This document shows positions 35,241 to 43,761 of a stretch of DNA of 57,514 bases, one piece after another; positions within the stretch are counted from its first letter, which is position 1, and every line of letters begins with the position of its first letter. Source of the DNA: UBA60 sp964587885. Lineage in GTDB: Archaea; Thermoplasmatota; Poseidoniia; Poseidoniales; Poseidoniaceae. Below the pieces are notes generated by a model. That model searched no databases and was not told the origin of the DNA. It saw only the letters and a list, made by a program, of their open reading frames with translations. The translations under genes and the position numbers were made by a program. Where the stretch lies: positions 1 through 57,514 of the forward strand of contig CAZPME010000012.1 of NCBI GenBank assembly GCA_964587885.1, in the 5' to 3' direction.

Positions 35241-35930
35241 ATGAGCATAATCTCCGATGCCGACCCAGATTCTGACCCTTCTGTTCTAATCGTCGATAAT
35301 AATCAGATGGCGATGTTACGAATGAAAGAAATTTTCCGCCAGCGAGAATTTCACGTAATTGAATGTACTGACGGTGATAAAGCGGTTGACGAATATATTC
35401 GAAACGACCCAGAATTAGTTGTAATGTCCCTGGATATCCCAAGTCTTGATGGGCATCTTGCAGCCCTTGAAATGCGCGAATATAACAGCGAATGCCGCCT
35501 TATGTTCATCGCCCCTCGACATTTGCGGCAATTAGCAATTGATGCTAGCCACTCGGCAGGAGCAGTCGGCTGGGTAGAGAAGCCAGTCACCAATAGCGTT
35601 CTGGATGAAATTTGGGATGATATTTTGGGAGATATCCCGGCCGCTCCGGGGTTGGAGGACCTCGACCAACTATATCCGGGTGAAATATTGGCGACAGATG
35701 TTGAAGAAGAACCCCTTCCTCTACCCTTGCCCTTACCACAACCAATCATTCCAGATATTGGCGATGGTGAAGTCAATGACGCCAGTGAGATTGAAGTTTC
35801 TGTTAGTAAAGTGAAAAAAACACCTAAGGGCAAGAAAGGCAAACGCCTTTTAATCCTAATCTTGTTTTCAGTAATTGGATTGATTGGGGTAGAATATTTA
35901 GGACACACCGACCTTACAACGATACTTTAA
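35241..35930 (+). CDS. Receiver-domain protein with C-terminal membrane anchor
   Basis: A 229-residue protein with a response-regulator receiver domain at about 13-130: VLIVDNNQMAM (acidic pocket D19, with Asn replacing the second acid), the phospho-acceptor Asp in MSLDIPSLDG (D65) and the conserved Lys in WVEKPVT (K114). The usual Thr/Ser before the alanine is Ile (LMFIAPR). After an acidic, Pro/Leu-rich linker (PLPLPLPQP) and a basic patch (KKTPKGKKGKR) comes one hydrophobic segment near the end (LLILILFSVIGLIGVEYL). So it is a receiver tethered to the membrane with no DNA-binding output domain. No histidine kinase is in the window. It may be a degenerate receiver used for protein binding. 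Confidence 0.75.
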   Translation: MSIISDADPDSDPSVLIVDNNQMAMLRMKEIFRQREFHVIECTDGDKAVDEYIRNDPELVVMSLDIPSLDGHLAALEMREYNSECRLMFIAPRHLRQLAIDASHSAGAVGWVEKPVTNSVLDEIWDDILGDIPAAPGLEDLDQLYPGEILATDVEEEPLPLPLPLPQPIIPDIGDGEVNDASEIEVSVSKVKKTPKGKKGKRLLILILFSVIGLIGVEYLGHTDLTTIL

Positions 35931-35968
35931 TCCGCCCAATTAGAACCGAATAGGGTTGGAAATTTTAT

Positions 35969-36256
35969 TTATTGGTCCGTCTGAACTTGTTGGACCTGTT
36001 GGACCTGTTGGACCTGTTGGACCTGTTGGACCTGTTGGACCTGTTGGACTGGTTGATGATTCATGGGCAAGTCTACTGCTAAGGCGTATGGCAAGACAAC
36101 ACTTCCTGCCGGAGCCTGAATAACTTCTTCAGAGTCTAATGACGAATCGTTGAGAAGACTAGGATCCGCTCGGGCTAGGCGGTCATCTAATTCCGACCAC
36201 TTTTTGAATTGCCAAAGCATTAACCATAGAATTCCCACACACCCAATTATTGTCAT
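35969..36256 (-). CDS. Small single-span membrane protein with VQQ repeat tail
   Basis: A 95-residue protein: one membrane segment at the very start (MTIIGCVGILWLMLWQ), a basic/acidic middle, and a C-terminal tail of about seven Val-Gln-Gln units encoded by a 9-base tandem repeat. The start could instead be a TTG at 36283, three bases from the stop of pyrF; either way the gene is probably co-transcribed with pyrF. I do not recognise the family. The tail length is likely to vary between strains because of the repeat. Confidence 0.5.
   Translation of the reverse strand: MTIIGCVGILWLMLWQFKKWSELDDRLARADPSLLNDSSLDSEEVIQAPAGSVVLPYALAVDLPMNHQPVQQVQQVQQVQQVQQVQQVQQVQTDQ
35983..36054. repeat. 9-bp tandem repeat (GGACCTGTT), about eight units
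   Basis: Six perfect consecutive copies of GGACCTGTT (35992-36045) are flanked by one degenerate copy on each side. The array is in frame in the minus-strand gene and encodes repeated Val-Gln-Gln, so changes in copy number would lengthen or shorten the protein without a frameshift. Confidence 0.95.
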
Positions 36257-36283
36257 CGCCCAAAGCGAAGGGGAACCGGACAA

Positions 36284-37087
36284 TTATTCACCCCGATCAA
36301 GTAAAGCCTGCCATGAGACATCAGCATATTTTTTGGCGACCGCAACTACATCATCAGCGCGATGAATTCCACTGCCGACGATAATACCATCAGAGCCAGC
36401 CAATACGGCTGCGCGCGGATCACCGTATCGTTGACCCAATTCACCGTCACCGACTGAGAGGTGAACTCCAGGCGTCCAAATCATCTTGCCCTCACCTACC
36501 ATTTCACGAAGTGTTTGCAATTCATTGGGACGGGAACCATTACCGATGAATCCAAAGCAAGCGGGATGGTTTTTCCCTACCTCAACCACCGCATCGGTGT
36601 AGCCCTCTAGTCCAAGTAAATTTCCAGCACTACTCATTTGTGCTAGTGCTAAAACCCCCCCATCTCTTCCGACGGATTGCCACGAATCATGCAAACCGTC
36701 AAGCACACTAGCTCCTGAAACTAAGTGTGCGGTTACCAAGTCGGCCCAATTACGAGTATCATAGATTCCAGCCATTTGGTCGCGAGCGATTTTTCCAATA
36801 TCTCCATGTTTCCTGTCTTCAAAAATCAACATCCCTGTAGCAGTGGCGGCATTGATAAATTCAGCCCATGCAGCAGGAGACCAATCTTCAACTAAATCAA
36901 CATGAGTTTTCAATGCAACAACATACTCTTTCACCTCATCGAGTAATCGATTAAGACCATCCATCGTGTAACGGTCGGCCGCGAGCACTACCAAACTCTG
37001 TTTGGTACAAGTCGCATCCATCCATCGTCGAGATAGCGAATCAGTGCAAGCCTGCCAACGCTCACCCCATGCTTCTTCAGCCCGCAT
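36284..37087 (-). CDS. pyrF: Orotidine 5'-phosphate decarboxylase, eukaryote-like
   Basis: A 267-residue OMP decarboxylase, the last step of UMP synthesis. The catalytic set is plain: ALKTHVD (K60) and LIFEDRKHGDIG (D91, K93, D96). The phosphate loop is TPGVHLSVGDGELGQRYGDP, then GSDGIIVGSGIH. These motifs match the yeast/eukaryotic form (LKTHVD, FEDRKFADIG, GLGQQY) and not the shorter archaeal form. The length also agrees with the eukaryotic type. A small membrane-protein gene follows closely, and the large surface-protein gene lies upstream on the same strand. Confidence 0.92.
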   Translation of the reverse strand: MRAEEAWGERWQACTDSLSRRWMDATCTKQSLVVLAADRYTMDGLNRLLDEVKEYVVALKTHVDLVEDWSPAAWAEFINAATATGMLIFEDRKHGDIGKIARDQMAGIYDTRNWADLVTAHLVSGASVLDGLHDSWQSVGRDGGVLALAQMSSAGNLLGLEGYTDAVVEVGKNHPACFGFIGNGSRPNELQTLREMVGEGKMIWTPGVHLSVGDGELGQRYGDPRAAVLAGSDGIIVGSGIHRADDVVAVAKKYADVSWQALLDRGE

Positions 37088-37112
37088 TACCCTACTGGGT
37101 GCGGTGTTGGTC

Positions 37113-40100
37113 TCAAAGTCTTCGCCTGCGCAATACTACTGCTGCACCAAGCAAAGCCATCATTCCAAGGGCGCCGGTGAAACCAGGAGTGTAACCATCG
37201 CCATCAGCATCAGTATTGAGTGGTCCGACCGAGCCAGTTACCGATATTCCAGCAGTAATAGTATTGACGCCATCAGTCCAAGTAAGGGTAACAGCAACAG
37301 TTTGCTCAACATCTCCTGAGATATTGATTACAGCCCCAACAGCAACCGAGGCTAACGGGCCAAGAGTGACACCATTGATAGTTGCAGTAACCATAACCCC
37401 CTCAGGGTCTGAACAGACCGCAATAACGTAGTAAGTTCCCGCTGGCACCGTGATCTCTTGTGGGCCAAGTCCACCAGGTACTAGAGGTGGGATTGCAGGG
37501 ATTGCAGCATCGCCACTTACGACCATACCATTAGTTTCTAATGAAAAATAGATGTCACAAATCGGGGGCAAATTAATTGGAATCATACAACCATCCGCTC
37601 CATCTCCCCAAGTATTAGGGCAAACATCCACAGCATCAAGCACCCCATCTTCATCGCCATCTACGGAAGAGGGATTCATTTCAGCAAGGTATTCTTCGAG
37701 ATTGGTTAATCCATCTCCATCCAAGTCGCCAGCACTATCGTCGACATATGAGTCCAAGCCCCAATAATTTTCCCAATCATCTGGCATTCCGTCGCCATCA
37801 GTATCATCAACATCCTCACATCCATCACCATTAACGTCGTTCAAAACAACGGGGTCGTATGGGCACATATCATCGGCATCGAGAACCCCATCACTATCAG
37901 CATCAGCCGTTGAGGCTTGTAGCCAACACTCATTATTTGAGTGAACCAATGTAACGCCAGAATACAACATTGCGGTAAGGCAATATTGACCGTTAGTGAT
38001 ATGATCAAAGTCAAGATTGATAACATGCGTATCAGGCGGAGCAATCCAAGTATCAGTGCCACTATCTACCATGACATTCATGATGTCTTTCACCATCCAA
38101 TTTATTGTAAAGTATTGGCCATTATCCAAATCGGACGCGGTTACCGTCGCCTGACCCCAACCATCTTGAGTGGTCGACATATCAATATTCACACTCGCTA
38201 AAGTATTCAAAGACGGGTCTACAACGCGGAAGGTATGTTGGAAGGTTGCCTCTGTACTTTCATCAGCAATTCCATCCCGCTCAATCCAAGCATACAGAGT
38301 ATAGTAGCCATACGACATCATTATCGCAGGAACATTACAACTCAACCCATCTTCATGTTCTGTCATAGTACCCAAGGAGAAAGTTCCTGAGCCAGCAGGT
38401 ACGCCCGTGTTATCATTACGAACCACCCAAACTATGTCATAATCTACAGTATTGAGGAAGTGCAAATAATCCGCGCCAAGGTCAAAGTTGTAATCCATAT
38501 CAGCCAAGATATTACCCGACCGCTCTAAATCAACATCAACTATCGCCTCACTTCCGACAGAGAAAACAGAACTATTTGCGGCTGTAACTATCGCTCCTGA
38601 AACATATAGGACTACAGAAACGACATAATCTCCAACAGGTAAATTCTGCCCTGAAACAGGGTCAAGTGCGAATACTTCATTATGATAGAAATCGCTGTAT
38701 GACCCATCATCAACATCATACACATTTCCATTTCCTCCCCAAATATTACAATCCCTATCAATCCAATCTGTTCGATCCTGATTGAATGACTGTAGGCTGT
38801 TCACATGATTATTCCCATTGTTGTCATTTGCAATATTGTAATTAATCACATTGCAGAGCTTCCAAACCAACGAGTAATCAGTATCCAGACTACCTATCAT
38901 GTCGGTAATGTCGACACCAAATTCAATATCATCCCCCAAATCATAATGTTCATCATATGTATATACATCTAAAGTTTCAGAACCAGTTAATACATCATCG
39001 ATTACTGTAAAAGTATGGCTTGCTTGCGCATTTGGAGAATAGTCAGGAGCGCCTGAACCTGGATTACCATCCATCAACATCTCTATCCATACGTCAAGTT
39101 GATAATCACCGGGTACTAAACTAGACCCCGGTATTACTCCAAAAGCGCCACTAACCCAAGCATACCCTCCGAAATTACCACCGCGCCATTTTCCTACATT
39201 CTCAGAACCGCTCACTACCGCCACCCCAGGATCTGTAATGTCATATAACTCCCATCTCAAATTATAATCGACAGATCCGTGATGATGATTTCCACTAATA
39301 TATGCCCACCAAGAAAACTCGTGACCATTCATAATATTCTCAGAACGATTGAAATACAAATGTAGATTAGATTTTGAATCTACTGAAAAGATTGTGGTAT
39401 TGTTTGAATCTAATGTAATTCCATTTACTGACAACATGGCTGAAATAACATATTCACCCTCATCTAAGCAATCATAGTCGGCAAACTGGGGGTTGCTACT
39501 CGAATCAACTCCATTATAGAGGGTACAGGGCTCTGTAGTGCTAATAGCAATATTATCGTTAGCAGCGGAATTATCAACGGTTTGAGGGCCACCAACAACC
39601 TGCGAATCATAATTATTGGAAACAGTTGCTTCAGTACAATCTCCATCAATCCAATCAGAGAATTCTAAATTTACAGAAAAACCATAATCTACAATTTTGC
39701 ACATTCTCCATTCCAATTCATATGTTGTAACCCCCGGGTCGTCATATAAACCAGAAAGGCCGACATTAAACGGCACATCCTCACCCACGGCATAATTCAA
39801 CAATGCTCCATCTAGGTCAACAACAACAGCCTCATTACCAGTAATTGTTGCAGTATCTACAGTAAAGCCATGCGTGAAGTCGGCGGTAGCCACCCCGTCA
39901 GGCGCGGCATCGCGATTTAGCCACGCATGGAGGGTGTAATCTCCAGCAGTGAGCCCAGTGATTGTTGGCCCTTCTTCCCAGCCCCAATAACTAGGATATG
40001 TACCACATGAATGGGTGTAAGTGCTCCACAAGCAACCACCCATTGCAGAGCCAATAGCATGAGTCCCTGAATGAACCAGAGTAGTTGGGTCAGCATCATC

Positions 40101-40781
40101 AGTCAATTCCCACATGAAATCATAACCAACTGAGCCCAACTGGTGCATATCTCGAACTTTCCAATCAAAAGAGTAATCCATACCTCCCAATATATCTCCA
40201 GATTTTTCCAAGTCAACATATAATTTTGCATGACTACCAATGGAAAAAATAGTACTATTTGCGGTAGCAATAGTCACTCCAGAAACAGTTAACATTGCCG
40301 AAATAACGTATTGTCCAACACTCAAAGTGTCAACATCAGTTGTTCCACCACTCCCATCATCAAATGAAAGAGAACCAGGGACAGTTGCGGCCAACAAGTA
40401 TCCATTTGCAACCCCCGAGGGGACAATATAATCTCCACCAATAACCGCGTCATTTCCAGACATAGGGTCCATGACAAATACCTCAAGACAATCCCCATCA
40501 ATCCAATCACTATAGTCTACTCCGCCAGTTACTCCCGCGCCAGTAATATGCTTACAAACACGCCACGAAGCCTCGTAATTCAAATCAACACTTGGATTTA
40601 TAATCGTAAAACCAACGTCAAAATCTTCTCCAATATCATAATGTGTTTCAAATCCAAGTGGTACAAAACTCAAATCTTCCCCACCAACTGCAGAAGCAGT
40701 TGGTATGGGCATCATTACTACAGTTGTTGATAACAACATCAACAACACTAACAATAAACTGGGCATCCTTTTCTTTAACAT
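37113..40781 (-). CDS. Large surface protein with repeated modules and PGF-CTERM-like tail
   Basis: A protein of about 1220 residues. It has a signal peptide (MLKKRMPSLLLVLLMLLST, ending near TASA) and then three tandem modules of roughly 280 residues. Each module holds a Trp-x2-Cys strand (WRVCK, WRMCK, WKLCN), a DWID-x-DC cysteine, a YVISAMLTVSG-type strand, and an N-S/T-x-F-S end. A fourth partial module and thrombospondin type 3-like Asp repeats (DADSDGVLDADDMC) follow. The C-terminus has the three-part archaeosortase pattern: TPGFTGALG, a hydrophobic stretch and RRRR. It is probably processed and lipid-anchored at the surface as an S-layer-like or adhesive protein. I chose the ATG at 40781 with GGAG upstream; the ATG at 40796 is also possible. 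Confidence 0.85.
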   Translation of the reverse strand: MLKKRMPSLLLVLLMLLSTTVVMMPIPTASAVGGEDLSFVPLGFETHYDIGEDFDVGFTIINPSVDLNYEASWRVCKHITGAGVTGGVDYSDWIDGDCLEVFVMDPMSGNDAVIGGDYIVPSGVANGYLLAATVPGSLSFDDGSGGTTDVDTLSVGQYVISAMLTVSGVTIATANSTIFSIGSHAKLYVDLEKSGDILGGMDYSFDWKVRDMHQLGSVGYDFMWELTDDADPTTLVHSGTHAIGSAMGGCLWSTYTHSCGTYPSYWGWEEGPTITGLTAGDYTLHAWLNRDAAPDGVATADFTHGFTVDTATITGNEAVVVDLDGALLNYAVGEDVPFNVGLSGLYDDPGVTTYELEWRMCKIVDYGFSVNLEFSDWIDGDCTEATVSNNYDSQVVGGPQTVDNSAANDNIAISTTEPCTLYNGVDSSSNPQFADYDCLDEGEYVISAMLSVNGITLDSNNTTIFSVDSKSNLHLYFNRSENIMNGHEFSWWAYISGNHHHGSVDYNLRWELYDITDPGVAVVSGSENVGKWRGGNFGGYAWVSGAFGVIPGSSLVPGDYQLDVWIEMLMDGNPGSGAPDYSPNAQASHTFTVIDDVLTGSETLDVYTYDEHYDLGDDIEFGVDITDMIGSLDTDYSLVWKLCNVINYNIANDNNGNNHVNSLQSFNQDRTDWIDRDCNIWGGNGNVYDVDDGSYSDFYHNEVFALDPVSGQNLPVGDYVVSVVLYVSGAIVTAANSSVFSVGSEAIVDVDLERSGNILADMDYNFDLGADYLHFLNTVDYDIVWVVRNDNTGVPAGSGTFSLGTMTEHEDGLSCNVPAIMMSYGYYTLYAWIERDGIADESTEATFQHTFRVVDPSLNTLASVNIDMSTTQDGWGQATVTASDLDNGQYFTINWMVKDIMNVMVDSGTDTWIAPPDTHVINLDFDHITNGQYCLTAMLYSGVTLVHSNNECWLQASTADADSDGVLDADDMCPYDPVVLNDVNGDGCEDVDDTDGDGMPDDWENYWGLDSYVDDSAGDLDGDGLTNLEEYLAEMNPSSVDGDEDGVLDAVDVCPNTWGDGADGCMIPINLPPICDIYFSLETNGMVVSGDAAIPAIPPLVPGGLGPQEITVPAGTYYVIAVCSDPEGVMVTATINGVTLGPLASVAVGAVINISGDVEQTVAVTLTWTDGVNTITAGISVTGSVGPLNTDADGDGYTPGFTGALGMMALLGAAVVLRRRRL

Positions 40782-40849
40782 GGTCTTACTCTCCATGTAA
40801 AAGGCAGAAACAGAACACTACTTAATGCTCTTCCCAACCAATATTGGAT

Positions 40850-41857
40850 TTATTGTATCAGTGAAGACGCGCCATCAATAATACTTTCATCCAAACTTTT
40901 CCAAGCGAACCCAAGCACATTATCGGAATTATTTGCATCATAATTACAAGTTCTACCAATATTTTTCTTCACCCAACCCAGAGATATCTGTGGGTGAAAA
41001 ACCGCCACAAAGTAAGTTGCAATTTTTGGTAATTGACGCGCCGCCCACTTCCACTCAGGGTGCGACTTCCGCAATATTAAGGCCATTTCTTTATGCCAAA
41101 TTCCTCCCGCATGAAGGACAAACCGTTTTCCAGATTCACCCAGTTCTAAGCCATTTACGTGAGCAGTTGCAACATCGCGTACATCGACCATATTGATATG
41201 TGATTTCAAAACAAAAGGAAATTTACCTTTAACCAAATGATCGAGATAGCCCATTGAACCGGATAGATGCCGCGGCGCTAATATTGGCCCGATCACTACC
41301 GAAGGATGCATTGTTACCAAACGTGGCCTAGAATCAAAATCTTGTGCCCCCCACCACTCCCTAATTATTCGTTCAGCCCCAGCCTTTGCAAGACCATATG
41401 CATTAGTTTTCAAGGTCGCATCATCACACCAATCATCGGCAGTAAAAACTTGGCCATTCACAAACGTAGTCGAGCGAATCGCCGCGACCGAAGAGGTGTG
41501 GACGATTCGATTTACCCCCCCTTCAGTACTAATTGCGTCCACAAGATTTTGAGTCCCGATAATTGACGGGTCAACAACATCGCGTTGGGGGTCGACTGCA
41601 CCAACATATAGGGCGGCCGCACAGTGAATAATATCACTACATCCAGAAACAGCTACAAGAACAGATTTAGCATCGAGCAACTCCATTTTAACGATTTCAA
41701 GCGAACCACCATCTGCAATTGGCAATTTTCGTAGAAATGCCGCCCCGTCCGGATTACGGGCCGTCGCCCGAACATTTCTCCCACGGGCTAACAATTCTCG
41801 AGTAACATGTGCTCCGATAAATCCGGCCGCGCCAGTTACCAATACAATTTCGTCCAC
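40850..41857 (-). CDS. NAD(P)-dependent epimerase/reductase (extended SDR)
   Basis: A 335-residue extended short-chain dehydrogenase. The nucleotide-binding motif is VTGAAGFIGAHV at residues 7-18, and DIIHCAAALYVGAV and VHTSSVAAI are the central strands. The catalytic YGLAKAG (Tyr-x3-Lys) follows. The pattern resembles dihydroflavonol reductase / 3-beta-hydroxysteroid dehydrogenase-like enzymes and NAD-dependent epimerases. The substrate cannot be read from sequence. The start is a GTG at 41857, directly before the first strand. It is divergent from the S15-family lipoprotein gene. Confidence 0.8.
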   Translation of the reverse strand: MDEIVLVTGAAGFIGAHVTRELLARGRNVRATARNPDGAAFLRKLPIADGGSLEIVKMELLDAKSVLVAVSGCSDIIHCAAALYVGAVDPQRDVVDPSIIGTQNLVDAISTEGGVNRIVHTSSVAAIRSTTFVNGQVFTADDWCDDATLKTNAYGLAKAGAERIIREWWGAQDFDSRPRLVTMHPSVVIGPILAPRHLSGSMGYLDHLVKGKFPFVLKSHINMVDVRDVATAHVNGLELGESGKRFVLHAGGIWHKEMALILRKSHPEWKWAARQLPKIATYFVAVFHPQISLGWVKKNIGRTCNYDANNSDNVLGFAWKSLDESIIDGASSLIQ

Positions 41858-41946
41858 ACAATAGCCATACCATTACCCTAAATCATGGTATTGACGCCAA
41901 AACAACATTTCCTTAAATTGAAACCATCATTATAGTACGGAGTGTT

Positions 41947-43746
41947 ATGTGCAGGTGGATTCCAAGTCTGTTGGTGATTGGAATTATCTCAACGATGCCA
42001 CTTTCCGGTTGTTTTGGCGCCCAATCCTCCATCGAGAACGAGGGAGATGCCAATCCTTACCCCGATATCTACGAACGCCACACTTTAGGATGGAACACCA
42101 CACACACCCACAGTTTTGTCCTAGAATCGGGCCCTCATTACGCTTTAGATGTACAAGAAGTAACAATTGAGGTAGATACAACTGGAGTATGGGAAGGAGG
42201 CCCCAATTCAGCTGACGTGCACTTGTCATATTGGTTACCATCCAATACTCAAGAGGGCGAAGAAGTACCGGTAATTGCGGTAATAAGTCCCTATTTTTCT
42301 TACGGCCCTCCAGGTTCTGAATCATCACCAACCAATGTTGTAGGTGGGGGTCGCGGCGAATTCATTTACGATAATTTCATTCCCCATGGATATGCCTTTG
42401 CTCAGGTTGCAGTCTTCGCTACAGAAGAAAGTACAGGTTGTTTTGATTATCGAGGGGATGGAGAAGGAATCAGTATCCATACCGCAGTTGAATGGCTTGG
42501 CAACCAAAACTGGAGTAATGGTAATGTTGCAATTTATGGCAAGTCCTACGAAGGAGCGACTGCATGGGAAGCAGCCGCACAGGGCAGTTCCCATCTCAAG
42601 ACAATAGTGCCCATCTCGGGGACAACCGCACTTGGCCCTTTGCTCTACAAGAATGGAAGTGCAGAAGCACGGAGTCAAGTAATGCATTCAAACTATGGAG
42701 GTAGCATACTAGATTATGATTCGGAAGACATTGACAATATGTGTGTCGATGTACTTGAGGGGTTTCTTGCAGGCCCAACAAGATATGGATTAGGTGAGGC
42801 CGACCCATATATGGACAACTATTACGATGAACGCAGTCACATCGATAAAGCGTTGGGGAAGTACAATGGTAGTATCTATTGGGTGCAAGGGTTGCAGGAT
42901 TGGAATGTAGATCCTCACCAAGTATTTGGTGGCCCACCGGGAACTAATTGGTATCAAGAGTATATCGATAATGGCTACGAGGTTGCTGGGATGTTTGGTC
43001 AATGGGAGCATAATTACCCCGACCAATGGACAAAACACAATGCACAAGACTCAGGTTATGGTGGCGAAGCGATTCATAACATGACCCGATGGGACTGGGC
43101 TCAAGATTTATTCGAATGGATGGAATATTACCTCAAAGGCATTGGACCAGCACCCGCTCTCCATGCTCAGGTTCAGCGCAATGATGGAGAATGGAGAATC
43201 GAAGAAACTTGGCCGCCACTAGACGTTCAACGACTTAGTTTAGACCTTAGTGAATGTGATTATAACGGGGCATTTATCGGTGGCGGCGCCCCAGCAGTGG
43301 GTGGGGGACAATCACTCATCCTAGACTGTCCTACGATGAGTGAAGATTCCGATTTATTAGTTTCTGGGCTGGCTACAATTCATCTATCTGCCGTGCCAAC
43401 ATTTGATGGCGGGCAAGTATTCGTAGAGTTACAAGATGCAGAAACGGGGATGAGGTTGGGCCATGCAACAATGGACATTAGGTATCATGCTGGGGGGTAT
43501 GAGGCACAAACAGTTGTGCCGGGACAACAAGTAACCATGTTGATGGAATTCCAAGCGATTGATGCAATTATTCCTGCGGGACATGGTCTGCGGTTTGTGT
43601 TGACAGATACTGGGGAAGACTACCTAGCGCCAGCCTGTGGGAGCGCTTGTTCAGTGCATGTGTTGCCATCTTCATCGATATTCGAATTACCAATCATCCA
43701 TCGTGATGGGGACAATGTCCTAATCACGCCACAAGTATCTGAATAA
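41947..43746 (+). CDS. S15/CocE-family secreted hydrolase lipoprotein
   Basis: A 599-residue lipoprotein (lipobox LSGC, C22) with an alpha/beta hydrolase of the X-Pro dipeptidyl peptidase / CocE type. The nucleophile is in AIYGKSYEGATAWEAAA (S200), the probable acid in WVQGLQDWNVDPHQ (about 318), and the His in FGQWEHNYPDQW (about 354). The C-terminal part is the beta-sandwich domain found in this family. It is probably an outward-facing peptidase or esterase; members act on X-Pro peptides, glutaryl groups or cocaine-like esters. The ATG at 41947 gives a good signal peptide. Confidence 0.87.
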   Translation: MCRWIPSLLVIGIISTMPLSGCFGAQSSIENEGDANPYPDIYERHTLGWNTTHTHSFVLESGPHYALDVQEVTIEVDTTGVWEGGPNSADVHLSYWLPSNTQEGEEVPVIAVISPYFSYGPPGSESSPTNVVGGGRGEFIYDNFIPHGYAFAQVAVFATEESTGCFDYRGDGEGISIHTAVEWLGNQNWSNGNVAIYGKSYEGATAWEAAAQGSSHLKTIVPISGTTALGPLLYKNGSAEARSQVMHSNYGGSILDYDSEDIDNMCVDVLEGFLAGPTRYGLGEADPYMDNYYDERSHIDKALGKYNGSIYWVQGLQDWNVDPHQVFGGPPGTNWYQEYIDNGYEVAGMFGQWEHNYPDQWTKHNAQDSGYGGEAIHNMTRWDWAQDLFEWMEYYLKGIGPAPALHAQVQRNDGEWRIEETWPPLDVQRLSLDLSECDYNGAFIGGGAPAVGGGQSLILDCPTMSEDSDLLVSGLATIHLSAVPTFDGGQVFVELQDAETGMRLGHATMDIRYHAGGYEAQTVVPGQQVTMLMEFQAIDAIIPAGHGLRFVLTDTGEDYLAPACGSACSVHVLPSSSIFELPIIHRDGDNVLITPQVSE

Positions 43747-43761
43747 TCTACAGATAGGCCA

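Noticed and set aside
35983..36054. Possible CRISPR array
   Set aside because: The units are 9 bases with no spacers and are in frame with a coding sequence.
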